This document shows, piece after piece, positions 24,854 to 32,783 of a stretch of DNA of 64,000 nt. The DNA comes from Flavobacterium denitrificans DSM 15936 (GTDB lineage: Bacteria > Bacteroidota > Bacteroidia > Flavobacteriales > Flavobacteriaceae). The DNA lies in assembly GCF_000425445.1 (NCBI RefSeq), contig NZ_AUDL01000008.1, positions 1-64,000 on the forward strand, written 5' to 3'. The notes under the pieces were generated by a model. That model did not search any database. It saw only the letters and a program-made list of their open reading frames with translations, and was not told the DNA's origin. The stretch's first letter is position 1; each line of letters starts with the position of its first letter. The position numbers were made by a program, and so were the translations under genes.

Positions 24854-25948
24854 TTATTTAACCGAATGATGATTTTTATCAACATGTATCCTTAATCTTC
24901 CTGGCGAAGTATAATCGCCTCCAAAAGCTGGAATACCCCAAATTTCACTTTCATCCACATTTGGCGTGCTAGGATTATCTAGAATTGGATCAAAAGGATA
25001 ATACTTGCTTATTCCCGTTATTGGCGCATCTGTAGGCTTAGTAGTTTCAAAACGAGTAGTATAACCGTCACCATCATCATCAACATCTAAAAAGTCTGCT
25101 ATGCCGTCACCATCTGTATCATCAATCATCCACGCCGGAGGATTCGGATAACGCACTTTGTCTCTTAAATCATAAACATAGCCAATACCATTATTATTAC
25201 CTTCTTTATTAACATCTTCAAAATAATCAGGAATACCGTCAGGATCCGAAGTTACAGCAGTACCATTTATTTTAATATCGTGATCCAATCGCAACAAGCC
25301 AAACAATTTAAAGCTAAATACCAAACAAGAATATGAAGGAATTTTCTCTTTGGGATTAGAATAATAAGCCAACCCAGAAGGCAGGAACATTACACCAGCA
25401 CCATAATTATCATATGTTATTACGCCATCGGCAGAAGTAGTAGATGTTCCTGTTCTAAACTTAGGAAAAATTTCACTCCATCCATCAATAACCGGGTTAT
25501 CTGAATACACAAAAAGTTCAAACGAAGTACCATATCCATATGAAGTATCAAACACAGTCCCATTCAGCAAATTACCCGTATAAGAAGCATAAATACGATC
25601 GGTATTACATGGAGCCTCACCTGTTCCTTTTCTTAATGTTAAATAATAAACCGTATAATTAACATCGCGATTATAAACCTCTCGAGATTCTAAAGGATAG
25701 TCTTTTTGATCCCAAATTGAAGTCTGAGTACCACCAGCAGGGATTTTCTCGATTACGATATCATAATTTGCAGTAACTTCCTTAATATAATTCTTTTTTA
25801 AATAATTTTCAATAGAATCCTTATCTGCTTTGTATTGCTCTTTGTAATCCCTTACAACAACTGTAGTCTCCTCATCATCGCTCTTGTTGCAAGAAACCAT
25901 AGCAATACCAGCTAGTAATAAAATAAAATAAAATTTAAATTTATTCAT
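24854..25948 (-). CDS. FKBP-type peptidyl-prolyl isomerase lipoprotein with calcium-type repeats
   Basis: A 364-residue lipoprotein (MNKFKFYFILLLAGIAMVSC, lipobox at Cys20). An FKBP-like domain spans about 90-220 (TLRKGTGEAPCNTDRIYASYTGNLLNGTVFDTSYG, VIDGWSEIFPKFRTGT, GVMFLPSGLAYYSNPKEKIPSYSCLVFSFKLF). The C-terminal part carries DPDGIPDYFEDVNKEG and DDTDGDGIADFLDVDDDGDGYTT, Asp-rich thrombospondin-type-3-like repeats expected to bind calcium. It probably folds or holds exported proteins in the periplasm or at the outer membrane. Some flavobacterial relatives are gliding-associated, but nothing here proves that. Confidence 0.88.
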   Translation of the reverse strand: MNKFKFYFILLLAGIAMVSCNKSDDEETTVVVRDYKEQYKADKDSIENYLKKNYIKEVTANYDIVIEKIPAGGTQTSIWDQKDYPLESREVYNRDVNYTVYYLTLRKGTGEAPCNTDRIYASYTGNLLNGTVFDTSYGYGTSFELFVYSDNPVIDGWSEIFPKFRTGTSTTSADGVITYDNYGAGVMFLPSGLAYYSNPKEKIPSYSCLVFSFKLFGLLRLDHDIKINGTAVTSDPDGIPDYFEDVNKEGNNNGIGYVYDLRDKVRYPNPPAWMIDDTDGDGIADFLDVDDDGDGYTTRFETTKPTDAPITGISKYYPFDPILDNPSTPNVDESEIWGIPAFGGDYTSPGRLRIHVDKNHHSVK

Positions 25949-26027
25949 TATTGTTAATTTTTTAGGTGCGCAAGATACAATATTGATTTATTTTTGTAAA
26001 GAATTTAACTTCGATTTTAGAAAAATT

Positions 26028-26423
26028 ATGAGAATAGACAAATACCTATGGTGCGTGCGTTATTACAAGACCAGAAACATGGTTACGGAAGCCTGCAAAA
26101 AAAACCATATTACTGTAAATGGGCAGATTGCAAAACCTTCTAAAGAAGTTTTCCCCACAGACAAAATTACCTTTAGAAAAGATCAGATAACACAAATTAT
26201 TACCGTACTCGACATTCCCGAAAGTCGTGTGGGCGCAAAACTTGTGGACATATACCGAAAAAATGAAACTCCGCCAGAAGCTTATGCTCACTTAGAATTA
26301 TTAAAACTATCAAAAGAACATTACAGAAAAAGCGGTACAGGAAGACCTACCAAAAAAGACCGAAGAGATATTGACGACTACGGAAATGAAATTTTCGACG
26401 AAGATGAAGAAAATGAAATTTAA
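26028..26423 (+). CDS. S4-domain RNA-binding protein (HslR-like)
   Basis: A 131-residue protein of the Hsp15/HslR group. The ATG at 26028 gives MRIDKYLWCVRYYKTRNMVTEACKKNHITVNGQIAKPSKEVF, the S4 fold that binds structured RNA; the upstream ATG at 25983 adds only unlike residues. The C-terminal half is basic then acidic (KDRRDIDDYGNEIFDEDEENEI). Hsp15 recognises 50S subunits with stalled nascent chains in E. coli; the same role is assumed from the family. It is divergent from the FKBP gene, 79 bases away. Confidence 0.87.
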   Translation: MRIDKYLWCVRYYKTRNMVTEACKKNHITVNGQIAKPSKEVFPTDKITFRKDQITQIITVLDIPESRVGAKLVDIYRKNETPPEAYAHLELLKLSKEHYRKSGTGRPTKKDRRDIDDYGNEIFDEDEENEI

Positions 26424-26447
26424 ATTCCAACTCTGAAATTGGAATTT
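26422..26447 (+). terminator. Stem-loop at the end of the S4 gene
   Basis: Arms AAATTCCAA (26422-26430) and TTGGAATTT (26439-26447) with an 8-base loop overlap the stop codon. The structure is A+T-rich and only moderately stable; the following sequence is T-rich. Confidence 0.5.
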
Positions 26448-26501
26448 CAATATTTGAGATTTTAAATTTTATAAATTTGTACCTTAGCAAAAAATATAAT
26501 C

Positions 26502-27002
26502 ATGAGCAAAAACATCATCTTAACGAATCAGGAAATCGAACACAAAATCAAACGTATTGCTTATCAAATTTACGAGACATTTGTTGACGAAGAAGAAGTT
26601 GTGATTGCCGGAATCGCTTCCAATGGATCTGTTTTTGCCCAAAAAATTGCTTTGGCGTTAAGTAGTATTTCAACTTTAAAAGTTTCGACTTGTGAAGTTA
26701 AAGTGGACAAACAAAATCCGCAATTGCCAATCCAAACTTCTTTGACGAAAGAAGAATACCAAAACAAAGGATTGGTTTTAGTTGACGATGTCTTAAATTC
26801 AGGCACTACATTAATATATGCTGTTCGTCATTTCTTAGACGTTCCGCTTAAGAAATTCAAAACAGCAGTACTTGTTGACAGAAACCATAAGAAATATCCA
26901 GTAAAAGCCGACTTTAAAGGAATTTCTTTATCAACTTCATTATTAGAGCACGTTCAGGTAGTTTTTGACGAGAACGGCGACAATTATGCCTTTTTAAGCT
27001 AA
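26502..27002 (+). CDS. Phosphoribosyltransferase (PyrR-like)
   Basis: A 166-residue type I phosphoribosyltransferase. The PRPP motif LVDDVLNSGTTL (near 97-108) is clear, preceded by VVIAGIASNGSVFAQKIA. It resembles the PyrR/uracil-type group by length and motif, but regulation of pyrimidine genes or uracil salvage cannot be told apart by eye. A TAAATTTG box lies at 26472-26479. The 3' end overlaps the convergent aroK gene by 9 bases. Confidence 0.85.
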   Translation: MSKNIILTNQEIEHKIKRIAYQIYETFVDEEEVVIAGIASNGSVFAQKIALALSSISTLKVSTCEVKVDKQNPQLPIQTSLTKEEYQNKGLVLVDDVLNSGTTLIYAVRHFLDVPLKKFKTAVLVDRNHKKYPVKADFKGISLSTSLLEHVQVVFDENGDNYAFLS

Positions 27003-27512
27003 GATTTTCAAAATATCCTCAACAGTTTCTTCGACTGATTTATCATCAACCGACACTTTATACTGGGCGTGGTTGTAATAAAAACTTCTGTCGAATAAAT
27101 GTTTTGCGATAAACTCTTTCATTTCTTCTTCATTCATATCTGCAATAAGTGGGCGCTTGCTCTTGTTGTGAACCAATCTATTATATAAGGTATCAATTGA
27201 AGCCTTTAAATATACAGAAACGATATCGTCGTTTTGAAGCAGTAAATGATTATTGGCATAACATGGAGTTCCTCCACCAAGACCAATAATATAATTTTCT
27301 GAAGATTTTAATAATTCGACAAACATTTCGTGTTCTAATTTTCGAAAATAGACCTCTCCATGTTTAGAAAAAATTTCATTTATGGACAAATTTGCTCTTT
27401 TTTCAATGCAAGTATCTAAATCCAGAAACGGAATATTTGTAATTTTTGACAAGTTTTGGGCAATTGTTGACTTTCCGCAACCCATGTAACCTAATAACAC
27501 TATTTTTTTCAT
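26994..27512 (-). CDS. aroK: Shikimate kinase
   Basis: It phosphorylates shikimate at the 3-OH using ATP, the fifth step of chorismate synthesis. The 172 residues fit the family. Walker A reads LLGYMGCGKSTIA, the shikimate-binding DLDTCIEKR and GLGGGTPC motifs are present, and the lid has KSKRPLI. It is monocistronic and convergent with the phosphoribosyltransferase gene, sharing 9 bases at the 3' ends. Confidence 0.94.
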   Translation of the reverse strand: MKKIVLLGYMGCGKSTIAQNLSKITNIPFLDLDTCIEKRANLSINEIFSKHGEVYFRKLEHEMFVELLKSSENYIIGLGGGTPCYANNHLLLQNDDIVSVYLKASIDTLYNRLVHNKSKRPLIADMNEEEMKEFIAKHLFDRSFYYNHAQYKVSVDDKSVEETVEDILKILA

Positions 27513-27639
27513 ATTAATAAAACCTTATAAACTAAGACATTGGGAACTTTTTGTAAAAAAAGACAAATTTATAATAAAAATGCTTGGAAACTTCGAAAAT
27601 AACTCCTTATATTTGCACCCGCATTCAAGAAACGAATAT

Positions 27640-27712
27640 GACTCGATAGCTCAGTCGGTAGAGCACATCACTTTTAATGATGGGGTCCTGGGTTCGAGCC
27701 CCAGTCGGGTCA
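27640..27712 (+). tRNA. tRNA-Lys (anticodon TTT)
   Basis: A complete 73-nt cloverleaf: acceptor GACTCGA pairs with TCGGGTC, D-stem GCTC/GAGC, anticodon stem CATCA/TGATG with loop CTTTTAA (TTT), T-arm CTGGG-TTCGAGC-CCCAG and discriminator A. CCA is not encoded. A TATATTTG -7 box lies at 27608-27615. Confidence 0.95.
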
Positions 27713-27758
27713 CAAAATTTGTGATTAACAAAATAAGTTTCTTGAAAGCAATGATAAG

Positions 27759-27823
27759 AGCTCAGTCGGTAGAGCACATCACTTTTAATGATGGGGTCCT
27801 GGGTTCGAGCCCCAGTCGGGTCA
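27759..27823 (+). pseudogene. 5'-truncated tRNA-Lys copy (broken tRNA)
   Basis: From the D-arm onward this is identical to the tRNA-Lys 120 bases upstream, including the 3' half of the acceptor, but the 5' acceptor strand GACTCGATA is replaced by unrelated sequence (atgataaga). ATGATAA cannot pair with TCGGGTC, so the acceptor stem cannot form. It looks like a partial tandem duplication or recombination remnant. Its terminator is intact and may serve the upstream tRNA. Confidence 0.85.
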
Positions 27824-27824
27824 C

Positions 27825-27860
27825 AAAAGGTCGGGTAATTTATTTTACTCGACCTTTTTT
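27825..27860 (+). terminator. Terminator after the tRNA-Lys pair
   Basis: AAAAGGTCGGGTAA (27825-27838) pairs with TTACTCGACCTTTT (27845-27858) with one G-T wobble, followed by more T. A near-identical hairpin follows the third tRNA-Lys copy at 29368, so the terminator belongs to the duplicated unit. Confidence 0.85.
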
Positions 27861-27867
27861 CATTTTT

Positions 27868-27950
27868 GGCCATGTGGAGAAACGGTAGACTCGCCATCTT
27901 GAGGGGGTGGTGCTCGCAAGGGCGTGAGGGTTCAAATCCCTCCATGGTCA
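27868..27950 (+). tRNA. tRNA-Leu (anticodon GAG)
   Basis: An 83-nt class II tRNA: acceptor GGCCATG pairs with CATGGTC (one G-T), D-stem GAG/CTC, anticodon stem CCATC/GGTGG with loop TTGAGGG (anticodon GAG), a long variable arm, T-arm GAGGG-TTCAAAT-CCCTC and discriminator A. CCA is not encoded. Confidence 0.93.
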
Positions 27951-27964
27951 CTATAAAATTTAAA

Positions 27965-27996
27965 AGCCTGAGAATTTATATTCTCAGGCTTTTTTT
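27965..27996 (+). terminator. Terminator after tRNA-Leu
   Basis: AGCCTGAGAAT (27965-27975) pairs with ATTCTCAGGCT (27980-27990) around a short loop, followed by a T-run: a strong Rho-independent terminator. Confidence 0.9.
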
Positions 27997-28123
27997 ATGG
28001 CCTCAACGTTTCTTTTTAAACCATCAAAAATACATTTTACACTTTTTTACAATTCTTTTACAATCTAAATTGTGGGGTTTCTACAAAATGAAAGTAGGTT
28101 TACGGAAAACTAAATCAGAACAC

Positions 28124-29080
28124 ATGAAAATCAAAAATCGGTTACTCTGTATAATTTTAACAACATTCTTCAGCAATTATTTCTTCGCGCAAGATACAAT
28201 TAGCAAAAAAATCCTATGGACTACTGACTGGAGTTCTGATGGAAAATTCTTCGCTGTAGGCGGAAACTTGGACACTTTGAAAATTTATAACGAAACGAAT
28301 TTAAAACTACACAAATCATTTCCAATTAAAAGCACAGTAACTCGCATAAAATGGCATGCATCAAAAAATAGTATTGCAGTTGCAACACAACTATCAAAAG
28401 ACAAATCCTCTATTATCAATTTGGATACCAATGAAAAAATTGAATTAAAAGAAATTTCACCCGATGGAGCAAGAGGAATAGATTGGAACTATACGGGTAA
28501 ATATTTAGCTGTTGGCGACAATGACGGACAAATATTAATCTACGACACAAAAGGCAATTTAATAAGGCATTTTAAGAATGAAAACAGTAAAAGCGTAACT
28601 GCGGTTAATTGGCATCCTAAAAAAAACATTCTAGCAACTGTTTCAGACAAAATAAGATTATTTGATATAGATGGAAATTTATTGAAATCAATTAAACATA
28701 GATCGGAAGAAGTAATGTTATTAAGTGTAGCCTGGCACAAATCAGGCACTTTTTTTGTTACAGGCGACTATGGTGATAAACATGACAAATCATTACTTCA
28801 ATACTGGAATGAACAGGGAAAACTTTTACGATCAATTGATATTAGCAAAGGAGAGTACCGAAATTTAACTTGGAATCCAAAAGGAAACAGATTGGCAACA
28901 GCAAGCGACGCTTTAAGAATCTGGAACACTAAAGGCAAGCTTATTTCAGAAGGCAAATCTACAGATTATCTGTGGGGTGTTTCTTGGAATAAGCAAGGAA
29001 ACAAAATTATTACATCAAGTTTGGAGCAAAATATAATTATTTGGAATAATAAAACTGAAAAGCTATCAACTATAGAATAA
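28124..29080 (+). CDS. Secreted WD40-repeat protein
   Basis: From the ATG at 28124 the protein is 318 residues with a signal peptide (MKIKNRLLCIILTTFFSNYFFAQ). An ATG at 28088 would add 12 residues before it, and longer frames run through tRNA-Leu. About six or seven WD40-like blades follow, each with a WH/WN-P-K-xxxLA(T/V) pattern, for example VNWHPKKNILATVSDKIRLFD, LTWNPKGNRLATASDALRIWN and VSWNKQGNKIITSSLEQNIIIWN. It should fold into a periplasmic or outer-membrane beta-propeller for protein contact. Its partner is unknown. It lies between two tRNA loci and looks monocistronic. Confidence 0.82.
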   Translation: MKIKNRLLCIILTTFFSNYFFAQDTISKKILWTTDWSSDGKFFAVGGNLDTLKIYNETNLKLHKSFPIKSTVTRIKWHASKNSIAVATQLSKDKSSIINLDTNEKIELKEISPDGARGIDWNYTGKYLAVGDNDGQILIYDTKGNLIRHFKNENSKSVTAVNWHPKKNILATVSDKIRLFDIDGNLLKSIKHRSEEVMLLSVAWHKSGTFFVTGDYGDKHDKSLLQYWNEQGKLLRSIDISKGEYRNLTWNPKGNRLATASDALRIWNTKGKLISEGKSTDYLWGVSWNKQGNKIITSSLEQNIIIWNNKTEKLSTIE

Positions 29081-29293
29081 GAAGCACATACACTCATTCT
29101 CTATTGACTATACAAACCAGGCGTTTTGGCACAAAACATCCCGAATACCTATTATAGCCAAGTCTAAAAAAAAGCACAAACCCTATTTTACTGTAAAATA
29201 GATATTTACAATAAATTAAAAAAAAGCTTTAAAAAAAGGCTTCAAAACCTAAATAAAGTGCTTATATTTGCACCCTCATTAGACAAAAACAAT

Positions 29294-29366
29294 GACTCGA
29301 TAGCTCAGTCGGTAGAGCACATCACTTTTAATGATGGGGTCCTGGGTTCGAGCCCCAGTCGGGTCA
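29294..29366 (+). tRNA. tRNA-Lys (anticodon TTT), second intact copy
   Basis: Identical in sequence to the tRNA-Lys at 27640-27712, with full acceptor pairing and loop CTTTTAA. A TATATTTG box lies at 29263-29270 and shares the following gcaccc word with the first copy, so promoter and gene were duplicated together. The two copies flank tRNA-Leu and the WD40 gene as direct repeats. Confidence 0.95.
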
Positions 29367-29367
29367 C

Positions 29368-29402
29368 AAAGGTCAGGTAATTAATTTTACTTGACCTTTT
29401 TT
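29368..29402 (+). terminator. Terminator after second tRNA-Lys
   Basis: AAAGGTCAGGTAA (29368-29380) pairs with TTACTTGACCTTT (29387-29399), followed by T's. It is a diverged copy of the 27825 hairpin with compensating changes in the stem. Confidence 0.85.
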
Positions 29403-29500
29403 CCTTTTACACATTCATAAAAAAAATCGTAGATCTCCTCCTGACCATCTGAACGTACTTTTTTTATAAACATCGGTATCAAATAGTTTTGTTATTATTT

Positions 29501-30103
29501 TTATTCAGGCAATATACAAACCCATTTATTATTCTTTTTTTTAATTAGAATAGAACCATTGAAACCGCTCTGTGTTCCATATTCTAAACCAGTCAGCAAT
29601 TCAACAACAACTATCCCGTTTTGTTTATCAGTATCAAAACAAACACGTGAAAACTTAAGAATTTTATATTCTTGATCTGCAACAATCTTCACTTCTGAAA
29701 TTTCAGATTGACTATAAGGCTTTTTAAGCTTGATTTTTTTCTTATCAAACTCTCTATATCTAAGTCCCTTAAAACGACTTGAATTTACAATACCGTAAAA
29801 CACTATTGAATCCGATTTAGAGAAGTTATTATTTTTAAACATCCACAAATTATCTTCTTTTTCCTGAGCAATGGGAACAAGAGCATCAGAGAGATAAACT
29901 TTTATATCCAGTGAATCTACATTTGGCTTATAGACTTTAATATGATCAATTGAATCAGGCACGTTCAACAATACATCCAAATCCTTTTTTATTAAAAAGT
30001 CATTGCTAATATCTTCAATAGCTTTTAGTTCTTCTGTTTTATAAGAATCTTCACAGCTCTGTAAACTGATAACCAATAAAAAAACGAATAAAAACTTGTT
30101 CAT
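29501..30103 (-). CDS. Lipoprotein, unknown function
   Basis: A 200-residue lipoprotein (MNKFLFVFLLVISLQSC, Cys17). The mature part is soluble, mixed and lysine-rich, with no motif I recognise. Segments such as DSIVFYGIVNSSRFKGLRYREF and GLEYGTQSGFNGSILIKKKNNKWVC suggest a beta-rich C-terminal half. The next gene on the same strand, also encoding an exported protein, starts 557 bases upstream; co-regulation is not evident. It is probably a genus-level accessory gene. Confidence 0.65.
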   Translation of the reverse strand: MNKFLFVFLLVISLQSCEDSYKTEELKAIEDISNDFLIKKDLDVLLNVPDSIDHIKVYKPNVDSLDIKVYLSDALVPIAQEKEDNLWMFKNNNFSKSDSIVFYGIVNSSRFKGLRYREFDKKKIKLKKPYSQSEISEVKIVADQEYKILKFSRVCFDTDKQNGIVVVELLTGLEYGTQSGFNGSILIKKKNNKWVCILPE

Positions 30104-30177
30104 AGCATTTTGTATTTTCTGACTAAAATAAATTCTTTGAATATCTCAAAAAAGATATTTTCTATAATATTTTCACA

Positions 30178-30660
30178 TCAACTCTTATGATCAAAACTCA
30201 AAACTTCCTTCAAAACCCATTGATCATTGATTAAAAGATAAACATGAGTGAACTTCGCTTCGCTTGTAAAAACATCTGGCTTATTTGCTTCTCTTAAATA
30301 AAAATCGTGAATTCCGGTTTGAACAACTCCATAAAGTTTTCCATCACTATAAAGCGGATATACTTCTAAACTTTCAGGTTTCACTTTTCTTATTGGCTTC
30401 TGAGAACCTTTTCCGCAAATATTCTTTTTTACATTTTCCAAAAAGATCTTTTTATTCTGAATCCCTCCCTGATCATGATAAAAAACCAAATCAGGATGAA
30501 TTGCTTTTTCCAAAAAAGCAATGTCACATTGATTAAAACTCTTTTCAAAGAAAATACTGTCGTGCTTCTTTAGCGCTAAAAACAATTCCGAATTTTTTGC
30601 TGCTTGTGCAAAAATTCCAGCTGAAACATTCAATAAAAACAAAACTAGGATTTTTTTCAT
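30178..30660 (-). CDS. Secreted NTF2-like (DUF4440-type) protein
   Basis: A 160-residue protein with a signal peptide (MKKILVLFLLNVSAGIFAQ). The rest is an NTF2-like cone fold: a long N-terminal helix (LFLALKKHDSIFFEKSFNQCDIAFLEKAIHPDLVFYHDQGG), KIFLENVKKNICGK, then strands with GVVQTGIHDFYLR, AKFTHVYLLINDQWVLKEVLSFDH. Such DUF4440 proteins bind small ligands or act as uncharacterised isomerases. The substrate is unknown. It stands alone between a lipoprotein gene and the divergent arsR operon. Confidence 0.78.
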   Translation of the reverse strand: MKKILVLFLLNVSAGIFAQAAKNSELFLALKKHDSIFFEKSFNQCDIAFLEKAIHPDLVFYHDQGGIQNKKIFLENVKKNICGKGSQKPIRKVKPESLEVYPLYSDGKLYGVVQTGIHDFYLREANKPDVFTSEAKFTHVYLLINDQWVLKEVLSFDHKS

Positions 30661-30931
30661 ATCTAAATTTTATTTAGAAATTAATTACTTAAGCAAATGC
30701 GCTCCACCTTTATTAGTAATCAAAACGGAATTAATGTAACACTCCTATACATTTTTTTTCAAATCTGCGATTTCACATCAATTGAAAATTAAAACCTCTA
30801 AGTAAAACAAAACCAATTATTTTTCTTCTAATATAGTTTTTTTTCAGCTTTTAATTTATTTACAAAAACACCTTCAACTTTAACTTATCTACACAATTTC
30901 AAGCAATTAAAAAAAATATCTGTTAAAAAAT
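30661..30931. other. Divergent intergenic region before the arsR operon
   Basis: A+T-rich with no coding frame, RNA or strong hairpin that I can see. The functional part appears limited to the promoter and operators that start at 30932. Confidence 0.6.
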
Positions 30932-30981
30932 TTGTGTAGCCAAATAACTTCATATAAATTTGTAGCCAAATAACTTCATAT
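30932..30981 (+). promoter_or_regulatory. arsR-operon promoter overlapped by two operator repeats
   Basis: TTG (30932-30934), 20 bases and TAAATTTG (30955-30962) form the promoter. A 21-base sequence TGTAGCCAAATAACTTCATA(T) occurs twice, at 30935-30955 and 30961-30981, 26 bases apart, covering the spacer and the start region. The core AGCCAAATAACT is roughly palindromic. This is the expected layout for repression by the ArsR-type product of the first gene. Confidence 0.7.
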
Positions 30982-30982
30982 T

Positions 30983-31306
30983 ATGAATTTAAGAAGAGAT
31001 GTATTTCAGGCAATAGCCGATCCTACAAGAAGAGCTATATTACTTTTGGTGACTTCACATTCCATGACCGCAGGTGCAATTGCATCAAATTTCGACACGG
31101 CACGACCGACAGTTTCTAAACATTTAAAAATCCTGACGGAGTGTGAATTATTACAGCAAACACAAAACGGACGCGAAGTTCATTATACAATTAATGCAAA
31201 AAAGATGAAGGAAATAGACGAATTCATAGAACCATTCCGCCAAATGTGGGACGAGAGATTCAATAAACTCGAAGAAATCATGAAAAATTACAAACCGGAA
31301 AACTAA
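30983..31306 (+). CDS. ArsR/SmtB-family transcriptional regulator
   Basis: A 107-residue winged-helix regulator. The N-terminal helix [20 protein letters not shown], the recognition segment [26 protein letters not shown] and the wing [11 protein letters not shown] are canonical. Metal-binding CxC motifs are absent, so a metal is probably not the signal. This subgroup is usually encoded next to AHSA1/SRPBCC genes, as here. The start lies 2 bases after the second operator repeat, suggesting autorepression. Confidence 0.92.
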   Translation: MNLRRDVFQAIADPTRRAILLLVTSHSMTAGAIASNFDTARPTVSKHLKILTECELLQQTQNGREVHYTINAKKMKEIDEFIEPFRQMWDERFNKLEEIMKNYKPEN

Positions 31307-31311
31307 CTGAT

Positions 31312-31779
31312 ATGGAATTAAAAACAAAAATAAACGCGCAGGAAGACAAGCAAGAACTTGTCATTACTCGCGACTTTGATTTGCCAGTAGAATTGCTTTT
31401 TAAAGCCTACGTTGAGCCAGAAATTGTAGCGCAATGGATGGGAACAAAGGTTTTAAAACTTGAAAGCAAAAAACATGGCGGTTATCAATTTGAAACCAGC
31501 GATGCAAAAGGAAATGTCGTTGTTCAGATGAATGGCGTTATTCATGAATTTATTCCAAATGAAAAAATAACCCGCACATTTGAAATGGAAAACTCCCCTT
31601 TTGCCGTTCAGTTGGAATTTTTGGAATTTGAAAAAATAACCGATTCAAAAAGCAAGCTCACCATGCAAATCGTTTACAAATCAACAGATTTGCGAGATCA
31701 AATGCTTCAACTGCCGTTTAAACAAGGACTTAACATGGCGCACAATCGATTAGAAGAAATTTGCAACAAACTAAAATAA
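31312..31779 (+). CDS. SRPBCC (AHSA1-like) domain protein
   Basis: A 155-residue START-like fold protein: ITRDFDLPVELLFKAYVEPEIVAQWMGTKVLKLESKKHGGYQFET is the AHSA1/CalC signature region, with GVIHEFIPNEKITRTFE following. It should bind a hydrophobic ligand in a central cavity. It follows the ArsR gene by 5 bases, a conserved pairing; the true ligand is unknown. It is expected to be cytosolic. Confidence 0.9.
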   Translation: MELKTKINAQEDKQELVITRDFDLPVELLFKAYVEPEIVAQWMGTKVLKLESKKHGGYQFETSDAKGNVVVQMNGVIHEFIPNEKITRTFEMENSPFAVQLEFLEFEKITDSKSKLTMQIVYKSTDLRDQMLQLPFKQGLNMAHNRLEEICNKLK

Positions 31780-31786
31780 AGACATC

Positions 31787-32164
31787 ATGACAAAAAGAAA
31801 CAAAATTATCTATTGGGTTGCTACACTTTGGTTGGCACTAGGAATGACCGCGACAGGAATTGTACAATTGCTTCAGTCAAAAGACGAAACAGATAGAATG
31901 TCACATTTGGGTTATCCATTTTATTTACTAATTTTATTAGGCGTCTGGAAATTATTAGGTGTAATAACGGTTCTAGCTCCAAAATTTCCGTTGCTGAAAG
32001 AATGGGCTTATGCCGGATTTTTCTTTGCAATGTCAGGCGCGATATTTTCACATTTTGCAGCGAATGACCGTGCAAAAGATTTTTTTGGACCAACCTTGCT
32101 ATTAATCCTAACTATAATTTCCTGGTATTTCAGACCAGCAGAACGAAAACTCATTAACGCTTAA
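31787..32164 (+). CDS. DoxX-like membrane protein
   Basis: A 125-residue inner-membrane protein with four predicted spans (about 8-28, 46-66, 74-91, 98-117). YWVATLWLALGMTATGIVQLLQSKDE and GVWKLLGVITVLAPKFPLLKEWAYAGFFFAMSGAIFSH match the DoxX-like family pattern. The role is unknown; DoxX proteins have been linked to redox or thiol stress. It lies 7 bases after the AHSA1-like gene and 11 before the next, so it is an operon member. Confidence 0.86.
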   Translation: MTKRNKIIYWVATLWLALGMTATGIVQLLQSKDETDRMSHLGYPFYLLILLGVWKLLGVITVLAPKFPLLKEWAYAGFFFAMSGAIFSHFAANDRAKDFFGPTLLLILTIISWYFRPAERKLINA

Positions 32165-32175
32165 ACTTGTAAATA

Positions 32176-32754
32176 ATGAATCCGAAAGTTGATTTTTTCT
32201 TTGACAAAGCAACAAAATGGCAGGAAGAACTGGAACAAATGCGAACCATTGCTCTTGAATGTGAACTTACTGAAGAATTAAAATGGGGAAATCCTTGTTA
32301 TATGTATCAAAACAATAATGTTGTTTTAATTCATGCTTTTAAGGATTATTGTGCTTTTTTATTCTTCAAAGGCGCTTTGCTGGATGACACTGACGGAATT
32401 TTGATTCAGCAGTCTGAAAATGTGCAAGCGGCTCGTCACATACGTTTTACAAATCTGCAGGAGATTATCGATTTGAAGCCTATTTTGAAAGCTCATATTT
32501 ATGAAGCAATTGAAATTGAAAAAGCAGGTTTAAAAGTGATCTTGAAAAAGACTTCGGATTTTCCTGTTTCAGAAGAATTTCAAAAGAAATTGGACGAAAA
32601 TCCAGAATTAAAACAAGCTTTTGAAGCCTTAACTCCTGGCCGACAAAGAGCATATTTACTTCATTTTTCGCAACCAAAACAGGCCAAAACACGTGAAGCG
32701 CGTGTTGAAAAACACAGCCAGAATATTCTTGACGGAAAAGGCTTAAATGACTAA
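32176..32754 (+). CDS. YdeI/DUF1801-family protein
   Basis: A 192-residue protein with an N-terminal DUF1801 domain (LTEELKWGNPCYMYQNNNVVLIHAFKDYCAFLFFKGALL) and a C-terminal YdeI-like helical part (DENPELKQAFEALTPGRQRAYLLHFSQPKQAKTREARVEKHSQNILDGKGLND), which is the bacteriocin-protection-type tail. The molecular function is unestablished. It is the fourth gene of the arsR-led operon. Confidence 0.85.
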   Translation: MNPKVDFFFDKATKWQEELEQMRTIALECELTEELKWGNPCYMYQNNNVVLIHAFKDYCAFLFFKGALLDDTDGILIQQSENVQAARHIRFTNLQEIIDLKPILKAHIYEAIEIEKAGLKVILKKTSDFPVSEEFQKKLDENPELKQAFEALTPGRQRAYLLHFSQPKQAKTREARVEKHSQNILDGKGLND

Positions 32755-32783
32755 TTTTCCTTTTCATTAAAACCCAAATTAAG

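Noticed and set aside
27759..27823. Second tRNA-Lys as a working gene
   Set aside because: The 5' acceptor strand is replaced and cannot pair with the 3' strand.
27580..27951. Open frames on both strands across the tRNA cluster
   Set aside because: They translate tRNA-Lys and tRNA-Leu sequence, repeat the same peptide twice because the tRNA is duplicated, and have no promoter or family features.
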